From: CAZIRF01 sp964541755 | Lineage (GTDB): Bacteria; Spirochaetota; Spirochaetia; Treponematales; Breznakiellaceae | Assembly: GCA_964541755.1 (NCBI GenBank) | Contig: CAZIRF010000049.1 | Coordinates: 1-19,479 of the forward strand | Length of the DNA: 19,479 nucleotides | Reading direction: 5' to 3' | In this document: positions 1 to 6,364 of the stretch, one piece after another | Position numbering within the stretch: the stretch's first letter is position 1 | Layout: each line of letters begins with the position of its first letter | Program-made: the position numbers and the translations under genes | The notes under the pieces: model-generated | The model's input: the letters and a program-made list of their open reading frames with translations, nothing else | Databases searched by the model: none | Told to the model about the DNA's origin: nothing

Positions 1-20
1 CCGGGGGACGCGTCCCCCGG
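1..20. repeat. Perfect 20-bp GC palindrome at window edge
   Basis: Bases 1-20 equal their own reverse complement, with ACGCGT at the centre. They run into a second palindrome, CCCCCGGGGG at 14-23. The word CCCGGGGGCC or its complement also builds the hairpin at 9738-9770. The function is unknown: it could be a GC hairpin downstream of the lipoprotein gene or a dispersed intergenic element. Confidence 0.6.
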
Positions 21-45
21 GGGCCCGGGTGTACCATAAACCCAA

Positions 46-81
46 TCTGCCCGCACACCGTTCCGCGTGGCGCGGGGCAGA
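46..81 (-). terminator. Possible terminator hairpin after the binding-lipoprotein gene
   Basis: TCTGCCCGC at 46-54 pairs with GCGGGGCAGA at 72-81 apart from one bulged G, and a short inner CAC/GTG pairing is possible. It lies 14 bases past the stop codon of the minus-strand gene ending at 95. There is no convincing T-run behind it on the minus strand, so efficient intrinsic termination is uncertain. Confidence 0.35.
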
Positions 82-94
82 CTATCAGCCGTAA

Positions 95-1723
95 TTATTT
101 CCCGTACATTGCCTCGTATTTCTGGCGACGCTCATCAATAATGGCCTGACCGCCGGACTTGAGGTAATCCTGCATACCGCTGTCATAGACCGCGTCGAAC
201 TTTTCGACAGGGGCGACAATAGCCTGGTTGAGGAAGTTGTCGCGCTTCTCCTTGAGTGCCGGTCCCATGCCCTCTTCTGCGGTGATCTGTCCAACGTTGA
301 AGTTGGGGCTTACCTTCGATTCGTGGCGCAGGATGGAATAGGACTTGTCGAGGAAGCGGGCATCAACACCGCCGTAGGCGAGTGAGAGCGACTTGATGTT
401 CAAGGCAGGGTTCCCCACATCGAGACCATTGATCGTAATGGTGTAGTCGATGTTTGTGGGCGAGTTCATGATCTTTTCGCCCTTGACCGCGATGGTCTTG
501 ATGGCGCCATCGTCAAGGACCTCGTGGGTTACACCCTCTTCGCCAATCTGGAGGAAACGGCGATTTTCTAGCTTGCTGATCCAATCGATATAGAGCAGCG
601 ACGCGAGGGGCTCGTCGTTGGTAGCGGGGAAGAAGACCTTGCGGTCGATGGGCGGCGACAGGTACTTGCGGTACTTGCCGGCGTCGTTCTTGAAGGGCTC
701 AATCGCAATGTAGGCGGCATCTTCGCCGACGAGCTTCTTCAAGTTCGCGTGAATGCCGTTGTCGCCATCGCGGTAGGGATAGTCCCAGTTGTGAATGAAG
801 CAGCCCACATAACCGGACTTGATGAGGTTGTCTTCGGTCTTGTCGCCCGCACCGTAGAGGGGGAAATCCTTCCACACGAGGCCCTGGTTGTACCACTTGT
901 TGAGGGTACGGATACCCTCCTTGAAGTTGGGCCACAGGAGACGGCGATCGTCGAAGCCGCGAATCCAGAGTTCGGAATCGGAGGTATTTTCGGGGACGAA
1001 GGAAGTGGTAAGGATATCGGCCCGCCATCCCACATCGAAACTCAAGGAGAAGGGAATCATCTTGGAGGAGTCTGGACCAAGGAGCTTGGATGCGTTGGCA
1101 TTGAATGCCGCGAGCATCGCTTCGAACTCTTCAAGGCTCTTGGGTTCCTTGAGGTTGAGCTTCTTGAGCCAGTCCTCGCGGACGAAGACACTCGTGCGAT
1201 TATTGTGGAAAAGGAGGGCCTCGACTGCCCAGATGGTTCCCTTTTCGGGGTCCTTGTTCCAATAGATGTTCCGGTCGCCAAGGAGGGACCAGAGGTTGGG
1301 GAGCTCCTTCTTGTACTTCTCCAGGATGGGGGCCATGTCGAGGACACCGCCCATGTTGGCGTAGGTCTGGATGGTTGGATAGCTGTAGGTTACACAGACA
1401 TCCGGTGCGTCGCCGGCGGCCAGGAGGTTGTTGAGTGCCTCGACCTCGGTCCAGCGGGGAACGGGTTTGAAGGTGACGGCGACATTGTGGTCGCGCAGCA
1501 TGCCTTCCTTGATGAAATTGGTATAGAAGTTGTCCTCGGGTTTGGTCCCGCCGTCATTGCCGCGGTCGAAAATCTCCACGGTGATTGAACGGGTTGTAGT
1601 AAATCGTCCGTTGACCAGTTCCTTGTCCCCGGCCCCGCCGGCGGATGATTCACTCTTCGAACAGCCGGCGCCCAGAAGCGCGAGACTGGCGATGGCGACT
1701 GCCATCAGTACAGCTTTCTTCAT
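95..1723 (-). CDS. ABC transporter binding lipoprotein, family 1 (LipO/LplA-like)
   Basis: The protein has 542 residues. Residues 1-21 are a lipoprotein signal with the lipobox LGAGC (Cys21), so the mature protein should be anchored to a membrane facing the periplasm. The long body (RWTEVEALNNLLAAGDAPDV, then DEPLASLLYIDWISK near the middle) resembles the large extracellular solute-binding proteins that work with LplB/YtcP-type permeases, usually for complex oligosaccharides. It is the last gene of a minus-strand operon: permease 2 ends 45 bases upstream and a strong hairpin lies in the gap. The ATG at 1723 follows an excellent Shine-Dalgarno (GGAGG, about 6 bases away). The substrate cannot be read from the sequence; peptide or glycan remain open. 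Family assignment is firm, specificity unknown. Confidence 0.9.
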   Translation of the reverse strand: MKKAVLMAVAIASLALLGAGCSKSESSAGGAGDKELVNGRFTTTRSITVEIFDRGNDGGTKPEDNFYTNFIKEGMLRDHNVAVTFKPVPRWTEVEALNNLLAAGDAPDVCVTYSYPTIQTYANMGGVLDMAPILEKYKKELPNLWSLLGDRNIYWNKDPEKGTIWAVEALLFHNNRTSVFVREDWLKKLNLKEPKSLEEFEAMLAAFNANASKLLGPDSSKMIPFSLSFDVGWRADILTTSFVPENTSDSELWIRGFDDRRLLWPNFKEGIRTLNKWYNQGLVWKDFPLYGAGDKTEDNLIKSGYVGCFIHNWDYPYRDGDNGIHANLKKLVGEDAAYIAIEPFKNDAGKYRKYLSPPIDRKVFFPATNDEPLASLLYIDWISKLENRRFLQIGEEGVTHEVLDDGAIKTIAVKGEKIMNSPTNIDYTITINGLDVGNPALNIKSLSLAYGGVDARFLDKSYSILRHESKVSPNFNVGQITAEEGMGPALKEKRDNFLNQAIVAPVEKFDAVYDSGMQDYLKSGGQAIIDERRQKYEAMYGK

Positions 1724-1745
1724 CGTTTCCTCCTCTTTTATCTCC

Positions 1746-1765
1746 GGCGGGGCACAGGCCCCGCC
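1746..1765. promoter_or_regulatory. Intercistronic GC hairpin between permease and binding-protein genes
   Basis: GGCGGGGC (1746-1753) and GCCCCGCC (1758-1765) form a perfect 8-bp stem around a 4-base loop. On the minus strand it lies between the permease stop codon (1769) and the Shine-Dalgarno of the lipoprotein gene. No T-run follows, so it is more likely an RNA-stability or processing element than a full terminator. It may set different transcript levels for permease and binding protein; that role is inferred. Confidence 0.55.
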
Positions 1766-1768
1766 CTG

Positions 1769-2641
1769 TCATTCCTTTACTGCACCAAGTGTGACGCCAG
1801 CGATGAAGTACTTTTGCAGCCAGGGATACACAAGCAATATGGGAACGGTGGCGAACATGATAGTCGCCGCTTTTATGGTCTCGGACAGCCCGGGGGGCGA
1901 AAAGCCCTCCTGGGTGGTCACTTCAATATTCGAGATGCTGTTGATGAGGTTGTACAGGAGCAGCTGGATGGGGTGGTACTCGCGGGCGTTGGGCATGAAC
2001 ATGAGGGCATCGGAGAAGCCGTTCCAGCGGCCTACGGCGTAGAATAGGGCCAGGGTAGCAATAACCGGGGTCGAAAGCGGCAGGTATATGCTCACAAGGG
2101 TGCGAATGGGTCCGGCCCCGTCAATTTCTGCAGATTCACGCAGGCTCTCGGGGATATTGAATAGGAAGCTGCGCATGATGATCATGTTGAAGACACTTAG
2201 GGTAAAGGGAAGGATAAGGACGATTGGGCGGTTGAGCATGCCCAGGTCCTTGAGCAGAAGATAGGTGGGGATGGTGCCCGCGTTGAAGTACATGGTGAAG
2301 ATGATGAAAGTGGTGATAATCTTGCGCCCCTTGAGCTTTTCAAAGGTAAGGGGGTACGCGCAAATGATGGTCATGAAGAGGGATATTACCGTACAGATGA
2401 CGGTAAGTATGGCAGTCCACAGGAGGGACCAGGTGTATTTGCTGTCCGACAGGACCATGCGGTAGGCCTCGAGATTGAAGCCCTTGGGCCAGAGGGTTAC
2501 CTCATTGCGGATAAGGGCCTCCGATGAGCTCAAGGAACGGGCGAGGATATTGAGCAGTGGCAGGAGGCAGACGGCGATAATACCCAGGCAGAGGATGACG
2601 ATGAGGGTATCGGCAAGTTTGGAATCCTTGTTCTTTATCAT
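1769..2641 (-). CDS. ABC transporter permease, YtcP/LplC-like (MalG type)
   Basis: This 290-residue inner-membrane protein shows about six hydrophobic segments. The first is at residues 11-33, and the last (FATVPILLVYPWLQKYF) lies close to the C-terminus. The permease-ATPase contact (EAA) loop is visible as ESAEIDGAGPIRTLVSIYLP, with the conserved EIDGAG core. The C-terminus KYFIAGVTLGAVKE is typical of the YtcP/LplC group of carbohydrate permeases. It would form a heterodimer with the permease encoded immediately upstream (10-base gap) and receive substrate from the lipoprotein encoded downstream. No ATPase gene is present in the operon; such systems commonly share an MsiK/MalK-type ATPase encoded elsewhere. 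Confidence 0.92.
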   Translation of the reverse strand: MIKNKDSKLADTLIVILCLGIIAVCLLPLLNILARSLSSSEALIRNEVTLWPKGFNLEAYRMVLSDSKYTWSLLWTAILTVICTVISLFMTIICAYPLTFEKLKGRKIITTFIIFTMYFNAGTIPTYLLLKDLGMLNRPIVLILPFTLSVFNMIIMRSFLFNIPESLRESAEIDGAGPIRTLVSIYLPLSTPVIATLALFYAVGRWNGFSDALMFMPNAREYHPIQLLLYNLINSISNIEVTTQEGFSPPGLSETIKAATIMFATVPILLVYPWLQKYFIAGVTLGAVKE

Positions 2642-2650
2642 GCCGCCCCC

Positions 2651-3601
2651 CTACATGATCCCGCGCTCGCCGGCGCGTTTGGCCATCTTGTCGGCAATGA
2701 CAAGGAAAAAGACACAGATGACCGATTGGAAGAGACCGACCGCCGTTGTAAGCGAGAACTGCAGGCCGCGTATACCGTTGGTATAGACAAAGGTCGCAAT
2801 GACGTTGGACACGCTGTTGACCAGGGTATTGGTCAAGGCATAGGGCCGGTCGAATTCGCTGCCCAGAATGCGGCCCAGACTGAGTACCAAAAGAACCACT
2901 ATTGTCGGGCGGATACCCGGCAGGGTGACGTGCCATATACGGCGCATGCGCCCCGCCCCGTCAATCGCCGCCGCTTCGTAGAGCTCCGGATTGATGCCGG
3001 TAATAGCCGCAAGATAGATGATGGTATTCCACCCTACGCTCTGCCAAATGCCCAATACGATGTAACTGGCAACCCACCAAGGCGGGCTGTTGAGGAAGGG
3101 TATGGCCGGGAAGCCCATGCGCTGCAGCCAGATGTTCACCAAACCGTTGGTGGGGGCGAGGAGCTGCAGGGCGAGTCCGGCAATAATGATCCAGGAGAGA
3201 AAGTGCGGGAGGTAAGCGACCGTTTGGGTAAGGCGTTTGAAGCGCTGGAAAGGAAGTTCGTTGAGAATTATCGCAAGAATGATGGGGGCCGGGAAGCCGA
3301 TAACAAGGTCAAGCAGGTTGAGCATGAGGGTGTTTCGCAGTGCATAGAGAAAGTCGCGGTTGGAAAATGCCTTTATAAAGTGCTCGAAGCCGAAGTTGGC
3401 GGCCCAGGGCATCTCCCATACGTTCTGGACAATGCTGAATTTTTTGAAGGCAATGAGGATATAGGTCATGGGGATGTATTTGAATACAAAGAAGTAAACA
3501 AGCGGTAGAAGCAGCAGGAGGTACAGGGTCCAGTAGCGGCCCAGGTAGTTCGCCAATTCCTGCTTTTTCTTGAGTGAAGCTCCCTGTGTGATAAAACGCA
3601 T
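2651..3601 (-). CDS. ABC transporter permease, LplB-like (MalF type)
   Basis: This 316-residue inner-membrane permease is the first gene of the minus-strand uptake operon. A basic N-terminus is followed by a first membrane segment (YLLLLLPLVYFFVFKY) and the LplB-type stretch YIPMTYILIAFKKFS. The EAA loop reads ELYEAAAIDGAGRMRRIWHVTLP. Its partner permease starts 10 bases downstream. The ATG at 3601 has only a G-run (GGGGG, 4 bases away) as a possible ribosome binding site, and a TATAAT box sits unusually close (3611-3616), so the transcript may be nearly leaderless. A second TATAAT at 3636-3641 would give a normal short leader. Role: forms the transport channel with the other permease. Confidence 0.92.
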   Translation of the reverse strand: MRFITQGASLKKKQELANYLGRYWTLYLLLLLPLVYFFVFKYIPMTYILIAFKKFSIVQNVWEMPWAANFGFEHFIKAFSNRDFLYALRNTLMLNLLDLVIGFPAPIILAIILNELPFQRFKRLTQTVAYLPHFLSWIIIAGLALQLLAPTNGLVNIWLQRMGFPAIPFLNSPPWWVASYIVLGIWQSVGWNTIIYLAAITGINPELYEAAAIDGAGRMRRIWHVTLPGIRPTIVVLLVLSLGRILGSEFDRPYALTNTLVNSVSNVIATFVYTNGIRGLQFSLTTAVGLFQSVICVFFLVIADKMAKRAGERGIM

Positions 3602-3603
3602 GC

Positions 3604-3645
3604 AGCCCCCATTATATAATGAAACGTTGTTTTGAATTATACAGC
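3604..3645 (-). promoter_or_regulatory. Promoter region of the ABC uptake operon
   Basis: Two perfect -10 boxes (TATAAT on the minus strand) occupy 3641-3636 and 3616-3611. The distal one would start the transcript near 3629 and leave a leader of about 28 bases; the proximal one would start it about 3 bases before the ATG. Neither has a good -35. A LacI-like half-palindrome (TGAAACGTTGT, 3620-3630 on the plus strand, AACGTT core) overlaps the distal start site and could be an operator; this is speculative. Confidence 0.45.
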
Positions 3646-3697
3646 GCTATACGGGGCGGAATATAGGTAAATCACCCTATAACCAGGGGGAAAAATG

Positions 3698-3730
3698 AAG
3701 AAAAAGCCCTCCCCGTCGTTGGGGAGGGCT
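3698..3730 (-). terminator. Intrinsic terminator of the outer-membrane protein gene
   Basis: AGCCCTCCCC (3705-3714) and GGGGAGGGCT (3721-3730) form a perfect 10-bp stem with a 6-base loop. On the minus strand the stem is followed directly by a T-tract (plus-strand A-run 3701-3705). It lies about 110 bases past the stop codon of the barrel gene and isolates it from the uptake operon. Confidence 0.88.
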
Positions 3731-3790
3731 CTATCGGGATTCGCAAATGGCAATGCAGGCAGGGGAATCACACCCCAAGGGCAAGCAGGG

Positions 3791-3863
3791 CGGCCGCGCT
3801 TGGGAATACCAGCGGCCGCGCTTGGGAATACCAGCGGCCGCTCTTAGAAGTACCAGCGGCCGC
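3791..3863. repeat. 22-bp tandem repeat across the 3' end of the barrel gene
   Basis: Units at 3791-3812 and 3813-3834 are identical. The unit at 3835-3856 differs at a few bases, and a fourth begins at 3857 (CGGCCGC). The third unit contains the stop codon of the minus-strand gene plus the codons for its last residues (RWYF); the other two lie just after the stop, out of frame because 22 is not a multiple of three. This looks like duplication of the terminal coding segment. Confidence 0.85.
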
Positions 3864-4323
3864 CGAAACAGAAGCCAAAATCAAAAGAACTGTCGGGAAT
3901 AAAACGCATACCGGGAGCAATTTCCAGGAAGAGTTCGAGTGGAACTTCGGTAAAAACCCATCGGGCCCCCAGCGGGATGCGCAAGCCAAGCCCGAAAATG
4001 GTGTTTTCAACGAGAGGCAAATCGAGCTTGACACCAAGACCGGCGTAAAGGGGAATGGTAATCTTGTCAATCGTAAGAACATCGTCAAAATGGAAGAGAT
4101 AGTCTGCAGTAGCAGATACACCGGGGTTGTTCATGAAACTCCAGGCAAAAGCAGCTTGTATGGTGTTGATATCGTCCATTCTCCAGGCGAGAGAAAGCCC
4201 GGAAGGAGAACCCACTACCAAACCGACACCCACAGGCCCCTTCTCTTTAGCCGAGACGGATACAGGTAGAAGAATCATTACGGAAAATGCAGCGAAAAGA
4301 AAAAACGCTCTCTGTGTCTTCAT
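3844..4323 (-). CDS. Small outer-membrane beta-barrel protein (DUF3996-like)
   Basis: About 159 residues. A signal peptide (MKTQRAFFLFAAFSVMILLPVSVSA) is followed by alternating hydrophobic strands rich in Gly and aromatics: GVGLVVGSPSGLSLAWRMDD, then TADYLFHFDD, then IPLYAGLGVKLDL. It ends in phenylalanine (GGRWYF), the usual sorting signal of outer-membrane barrels. The size and the GSPSGLS / DYLFH pattern recall the spirochaetal DUF3996 family; this is from memory and not searched. TTG 4329, ATG 4326 and ATG 4323 are all in frame; ATG 4323 was chosen because GGAG then lies 7 bases away. It follows the lipoprotein gene on the same strand, separated by a strong inverted repeat, and ends at a clear terminator. 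Its 3' end is duplicated just beyond the stop. Confidence 0.8.
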   Translation of the reverse strand: MKTQRAFFLFAAFSVMILLPVSVSAKEKGPVGVGLVVGSPSGLSLAWRMDDINTIQAAFAWSFMNNPGVSATADYLFHFDDVLTIDKITIPLYAGLGVKLDLPLVENTIFGLGLRIPLGARWVFTEVPLELFLEIAPGMRFIPDSSFDFGFCFGGRWYF

Positions 4324-4338
4324 CATCAATCTCCTTGA

Positions 4339-4374
4339 CGAAATAAATATATTGCAAAACGCTTGAAAAGACAG
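4339..4374 (-). promoter_or_regulatory. Possible promoter of the barrel protein gene
   Basis: A TATATT -10-like box (minus strand 4351-4346) in an AT-rich stretch would start a transcript near 4339, leaving about 16 bases with a good Shine-Dalgarno before the ATG. The -35 region (TGTCTT, 4373-4368) is poor. Confidence 0.3.
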
Positions 4375-4384
4375 CCTATGCTTA

Positions 4385-4415
4385 CTCTTTCAAAACTCAC
4401 CGAGTTTTGAAAGAG
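4385..4415. terminator. Perfect 14-bp inverted repeat between lipoprotein and barrel genes
   Basis: CTCTTTCAAAACTC (4385-4398) is followed, after 3 bases, by its exact reverse complement (4402-4415). It starts 35 bases beyond the stop codon of the lipoprotein gene. A hairpin this long would probably block or slow transcription, but no T-run follows it on the minus strand. It could instead be a binding site just upstream of the barrel gene promoter. Confidence 0.5.
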
Positions 4416-4449
4416 CTTAAATACATGATAACGGTTTTCATCATCTTGG

Positions 4450-5970
4450 TCAGCGAATACCAAAATAAAAACGATCCAGATACTTGATTCTGGTATCCGC
4501 CTCGAGGGATTCAACGCTCAAGGGAAAGTCTTCAATAATGCGCGCATACCAGTAACGGGCCCGCTTTATGTCGCGGGAAGCTCCCTCAAGCTCGTGTATA
4601 CGGGCAAAGAGGAGGTATGCAGCGGGACTCCCCTGGGGCTCCAGGGCAAGATATTGCTCAAGAAGCTCGTTTGCGGCAACACCCCGTTTCCCGTCTATCG
4701 CTTTTCGCGCTTCTTCCAGGAGTGCCTCGCGTGTCATCCCGGCAAAAGAAGGCCTTTTAATCGAAGAATCTGTACCGATAGCGCGCGGGGTATCCGCATC
4801 GGTACGGCCTTCTGTGCGACTGGGGGCCTTTTCCGGTCCGGCGGGACGAGGATCTCCGGACGTCAAAGACGTCGTCGTCGCCTGCGTATCCGCAAGCGCT
4901 TCCACATCAGACTTCGCTTTCCCCAGAAGCTTTTCCGGTTCGGGCCATCGTTCCGCAATAACGCGGCTCTCGGCCCCTTCGGGGTAGCGCCCCATATACG
5001 CGCCATCGGGGGCCCGGGCAATGACGAGGCGCACGTAATCAGGAGTACTCCGATCTTCTACAAAATCGTGTCGAAAAAACGAGATTTCAAACGTACCTTC
5101 CTCGCGCCCGACAAAGGTAAAGGATTGGCCGTCATCATCGAGGCGGCGCCCCCGGTAATCAAGACCGGGCCGTGAAAAGCGTTCTCCCAAATAGACCCAC
5201 CCGGCACCATAAAAGGGGATTTCCACGAGCTGCCCGACGAGGGCCTGTACGGTTCGGGAGAATTCAGGCTCCTTTTCGGGGAGGAGCGGTGGCGTTATTG
5301 CAAGCGGAGGAATCTGTGTAGGAGGCAGTTCCTGTACAAGCGGAGTATCGCGAAGAAGGGGTTCGGAACGGGCGTCACTCTGTGGCGATGGCCTATCGGG
5401 AAGCGGAGCGGGATCATCCCCTTTTTCTGTTTGAGTAAGCACGGCAGCTTCTTTTTCTGGCGGATTTCCCCTGCGGGGATCGCTCTCTGTACCTATCTGA
5501 TCAAGCGGGGCTGATTGATCTTGTTCGCTCTGCGCAGGGGTCTCCTGCGCCAACGCCCTGTCCCCAATCGAGGGGGGGAGTGTTTCGGGATCCTCGCGTA
5601 CAAGAGGCTTTTCTTCAGGCGGATTTCGCAAGCGGTCTGCCAGACGGGGTGGACGCCCCTCATCGAGGGCAAAGTCGTCGCCTGAAGCAGGAGGCTCGAG
5701 ACGCAGGCTCAGGCCGGGAAGGTCGGGGATGGGGACAAGGGGCGTCGCATCGAGTGTCGGAGAGGCCTCCTCCGCGGCAGGCGGCTCAGACGCTGTCTGG
5801 TCTCCCGATTCAGTTTCGGGCTCCTGTGGCGGCAACGCCGGGTTCGCATCACTCGCAGGAAGACCGCTCGTTTCGGGGGGAGTGCTGGCTGGTGGAGTGG
5901 TCTCGCAGGAGACTATCAGTATTGAAAATAATGCGAGAAGAAAAACAAGGGCCAAGAAACGGGTTTTCAT
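4450..5970 (-). CDS. Proline-rich lipoprotein with C-terminal TPR-like region
   Basis: 506 residues. The signal ends in lipobox IVSC (Cys22), so the protein should be lipid-anchored. Residues about 25-230 are a disordered Pro/Glu/Ser-rich linker, long enough to reach across the periplasm. Residues about 235-325 look like a compact beta-domain (LVEIPFYGAGWVYLGER, then FVGREEGTFEISFFRHDF). After a second linker, residues about 412-506 form paired helices of TPR type (EEARKAIDGKRGVAANELLEQYLALEP, ARYWYARIIEDFPLS). The start codon overlaps the stop of the small membrane-protein gene by 4 bases (ATGA), implying translational coupling; GGAG lies 8 bases upstream. Envelope scaffold or assembly is a plausible role, but no known family is recognised. 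Confidence 0.82.
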   Translation of the reverse strand: MKTRFLALVFLLALFSILIVSCETTPPASTPPETSGLPASDANPALPPQEPETESGDQTASEPPAAEEASPTLDATPLVPIPDLPGLSLRLEPPASGDDFALDEGRPPRLADRLRNPPEEKPLVREDPETLPPSIGDRALAQETPAQSEQDQSAPLDQIGTESDPRRGNPPEKEAAVLTQTEKGDDPAPLPDRPSPQSDARSEPLLRDTPLVQELPPTQIPPLAITPPLLPEKEPEFSRTVQALVGQLVEIPFYGAGWVYLGERFSRPGLDYRGRRLDDDGQSFTFVGREEGTFEISFFRHDFVEDRSTPDYVRLVIARAPDGAYMGRYPEGAESRVIAERWPEPEKLLGKAKSDVEALADTQATTTSLTSGDPRPAGPEKAPSRTEGRTDADTPRAIGTDSSIKRPSFAGMTREALLEEARKAIDGKRGVAANELLEQYLALEPQGSPAAYLLFARIHELEGASRDIKRARYWYARIIEDFPLSVESLEADTRIKYLDRFYFGIR

Positions 5971-6311
5971 GGGGCACGCTCCAGGAGCTGATTCACGAGC
6001 TCTTGCGCTTCGTCATTGATGCGAGTACGCAGGCCTTCGTCGACGGGAGTCCAGGCATCGCTGGCAAAATTCTGCGGGTTTTGCTCCAACACCGGAAGGG
6101 TTTCGGGAAGGATATCCGTTTGGGGCGGCAGGAGAAAGTCCAGGGGGTCGACCGGATGGGGGCCGACAATTTTTTTCACCCCATCAGAATCCTGCGAGGC
6201 GGCACACAGCAGGAAGAGGAAAAGAACAGAGAAAAGGGCGAGTATGAGACCCACCAGAAGGGGCACCCGATGAGCATGTATAAAATCCTGCACTTTCTCC
6301 ATGGACGGCAT
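5967..6311 (-). CDS. Small single-pass membrane protein of unknown function
   Basis: 114 residues. A short basic N-terminus precedes one strong membrane segment at about residues 18-37 (LLVGLILALFSVLFLFLLCA). A polar, Pro-rich tail with no recognised domain follows. It is probably a type II inner-membrane protein with the tail outside the cytoplasm. It starts 53 bases after smc and overlaps the lipoprotein gene by 4 bases, so the two downstream products are probably made in step. No clear Shine-Dalgarno precedes ATG 6311 or the in-frame ATG at 6302, so the start is uncertain. The tight coupling suggests a partnership with the lipoprotein; that is inference. Confidence 0.65.
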   Translation of the reverse strand: MPSMEKVQDFIHAHRVPLLVGLILALFSVLFLFLLCAASQDSDGVKKIVGPHPVDPLDFLLPPQTDILPETLPVLEQNPQNFASDAWTPVDEGLRTRINDEAQELVNQLLERAP

Positions 6312-6364
6312 GTTAGCAGTGTACCAGCCTTTTCGCGTTTTTCACAGCATCCACGGGGCCCCGG

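Noticed and set aside
749..1588. Long plus-strand open frame opposite the binding-lipoprotein gene
   Set aside because: It is antisense to a well-supported lipoprotein gene; the composition is that of a mirrored GC-biased frame and it shows no domain.
6342..6364. smc reading on to a stop codon at 6342
   Set aside because: That frame is set only by the 100-N placeholder. The repeat phase continues in another frame that ends at 6365.
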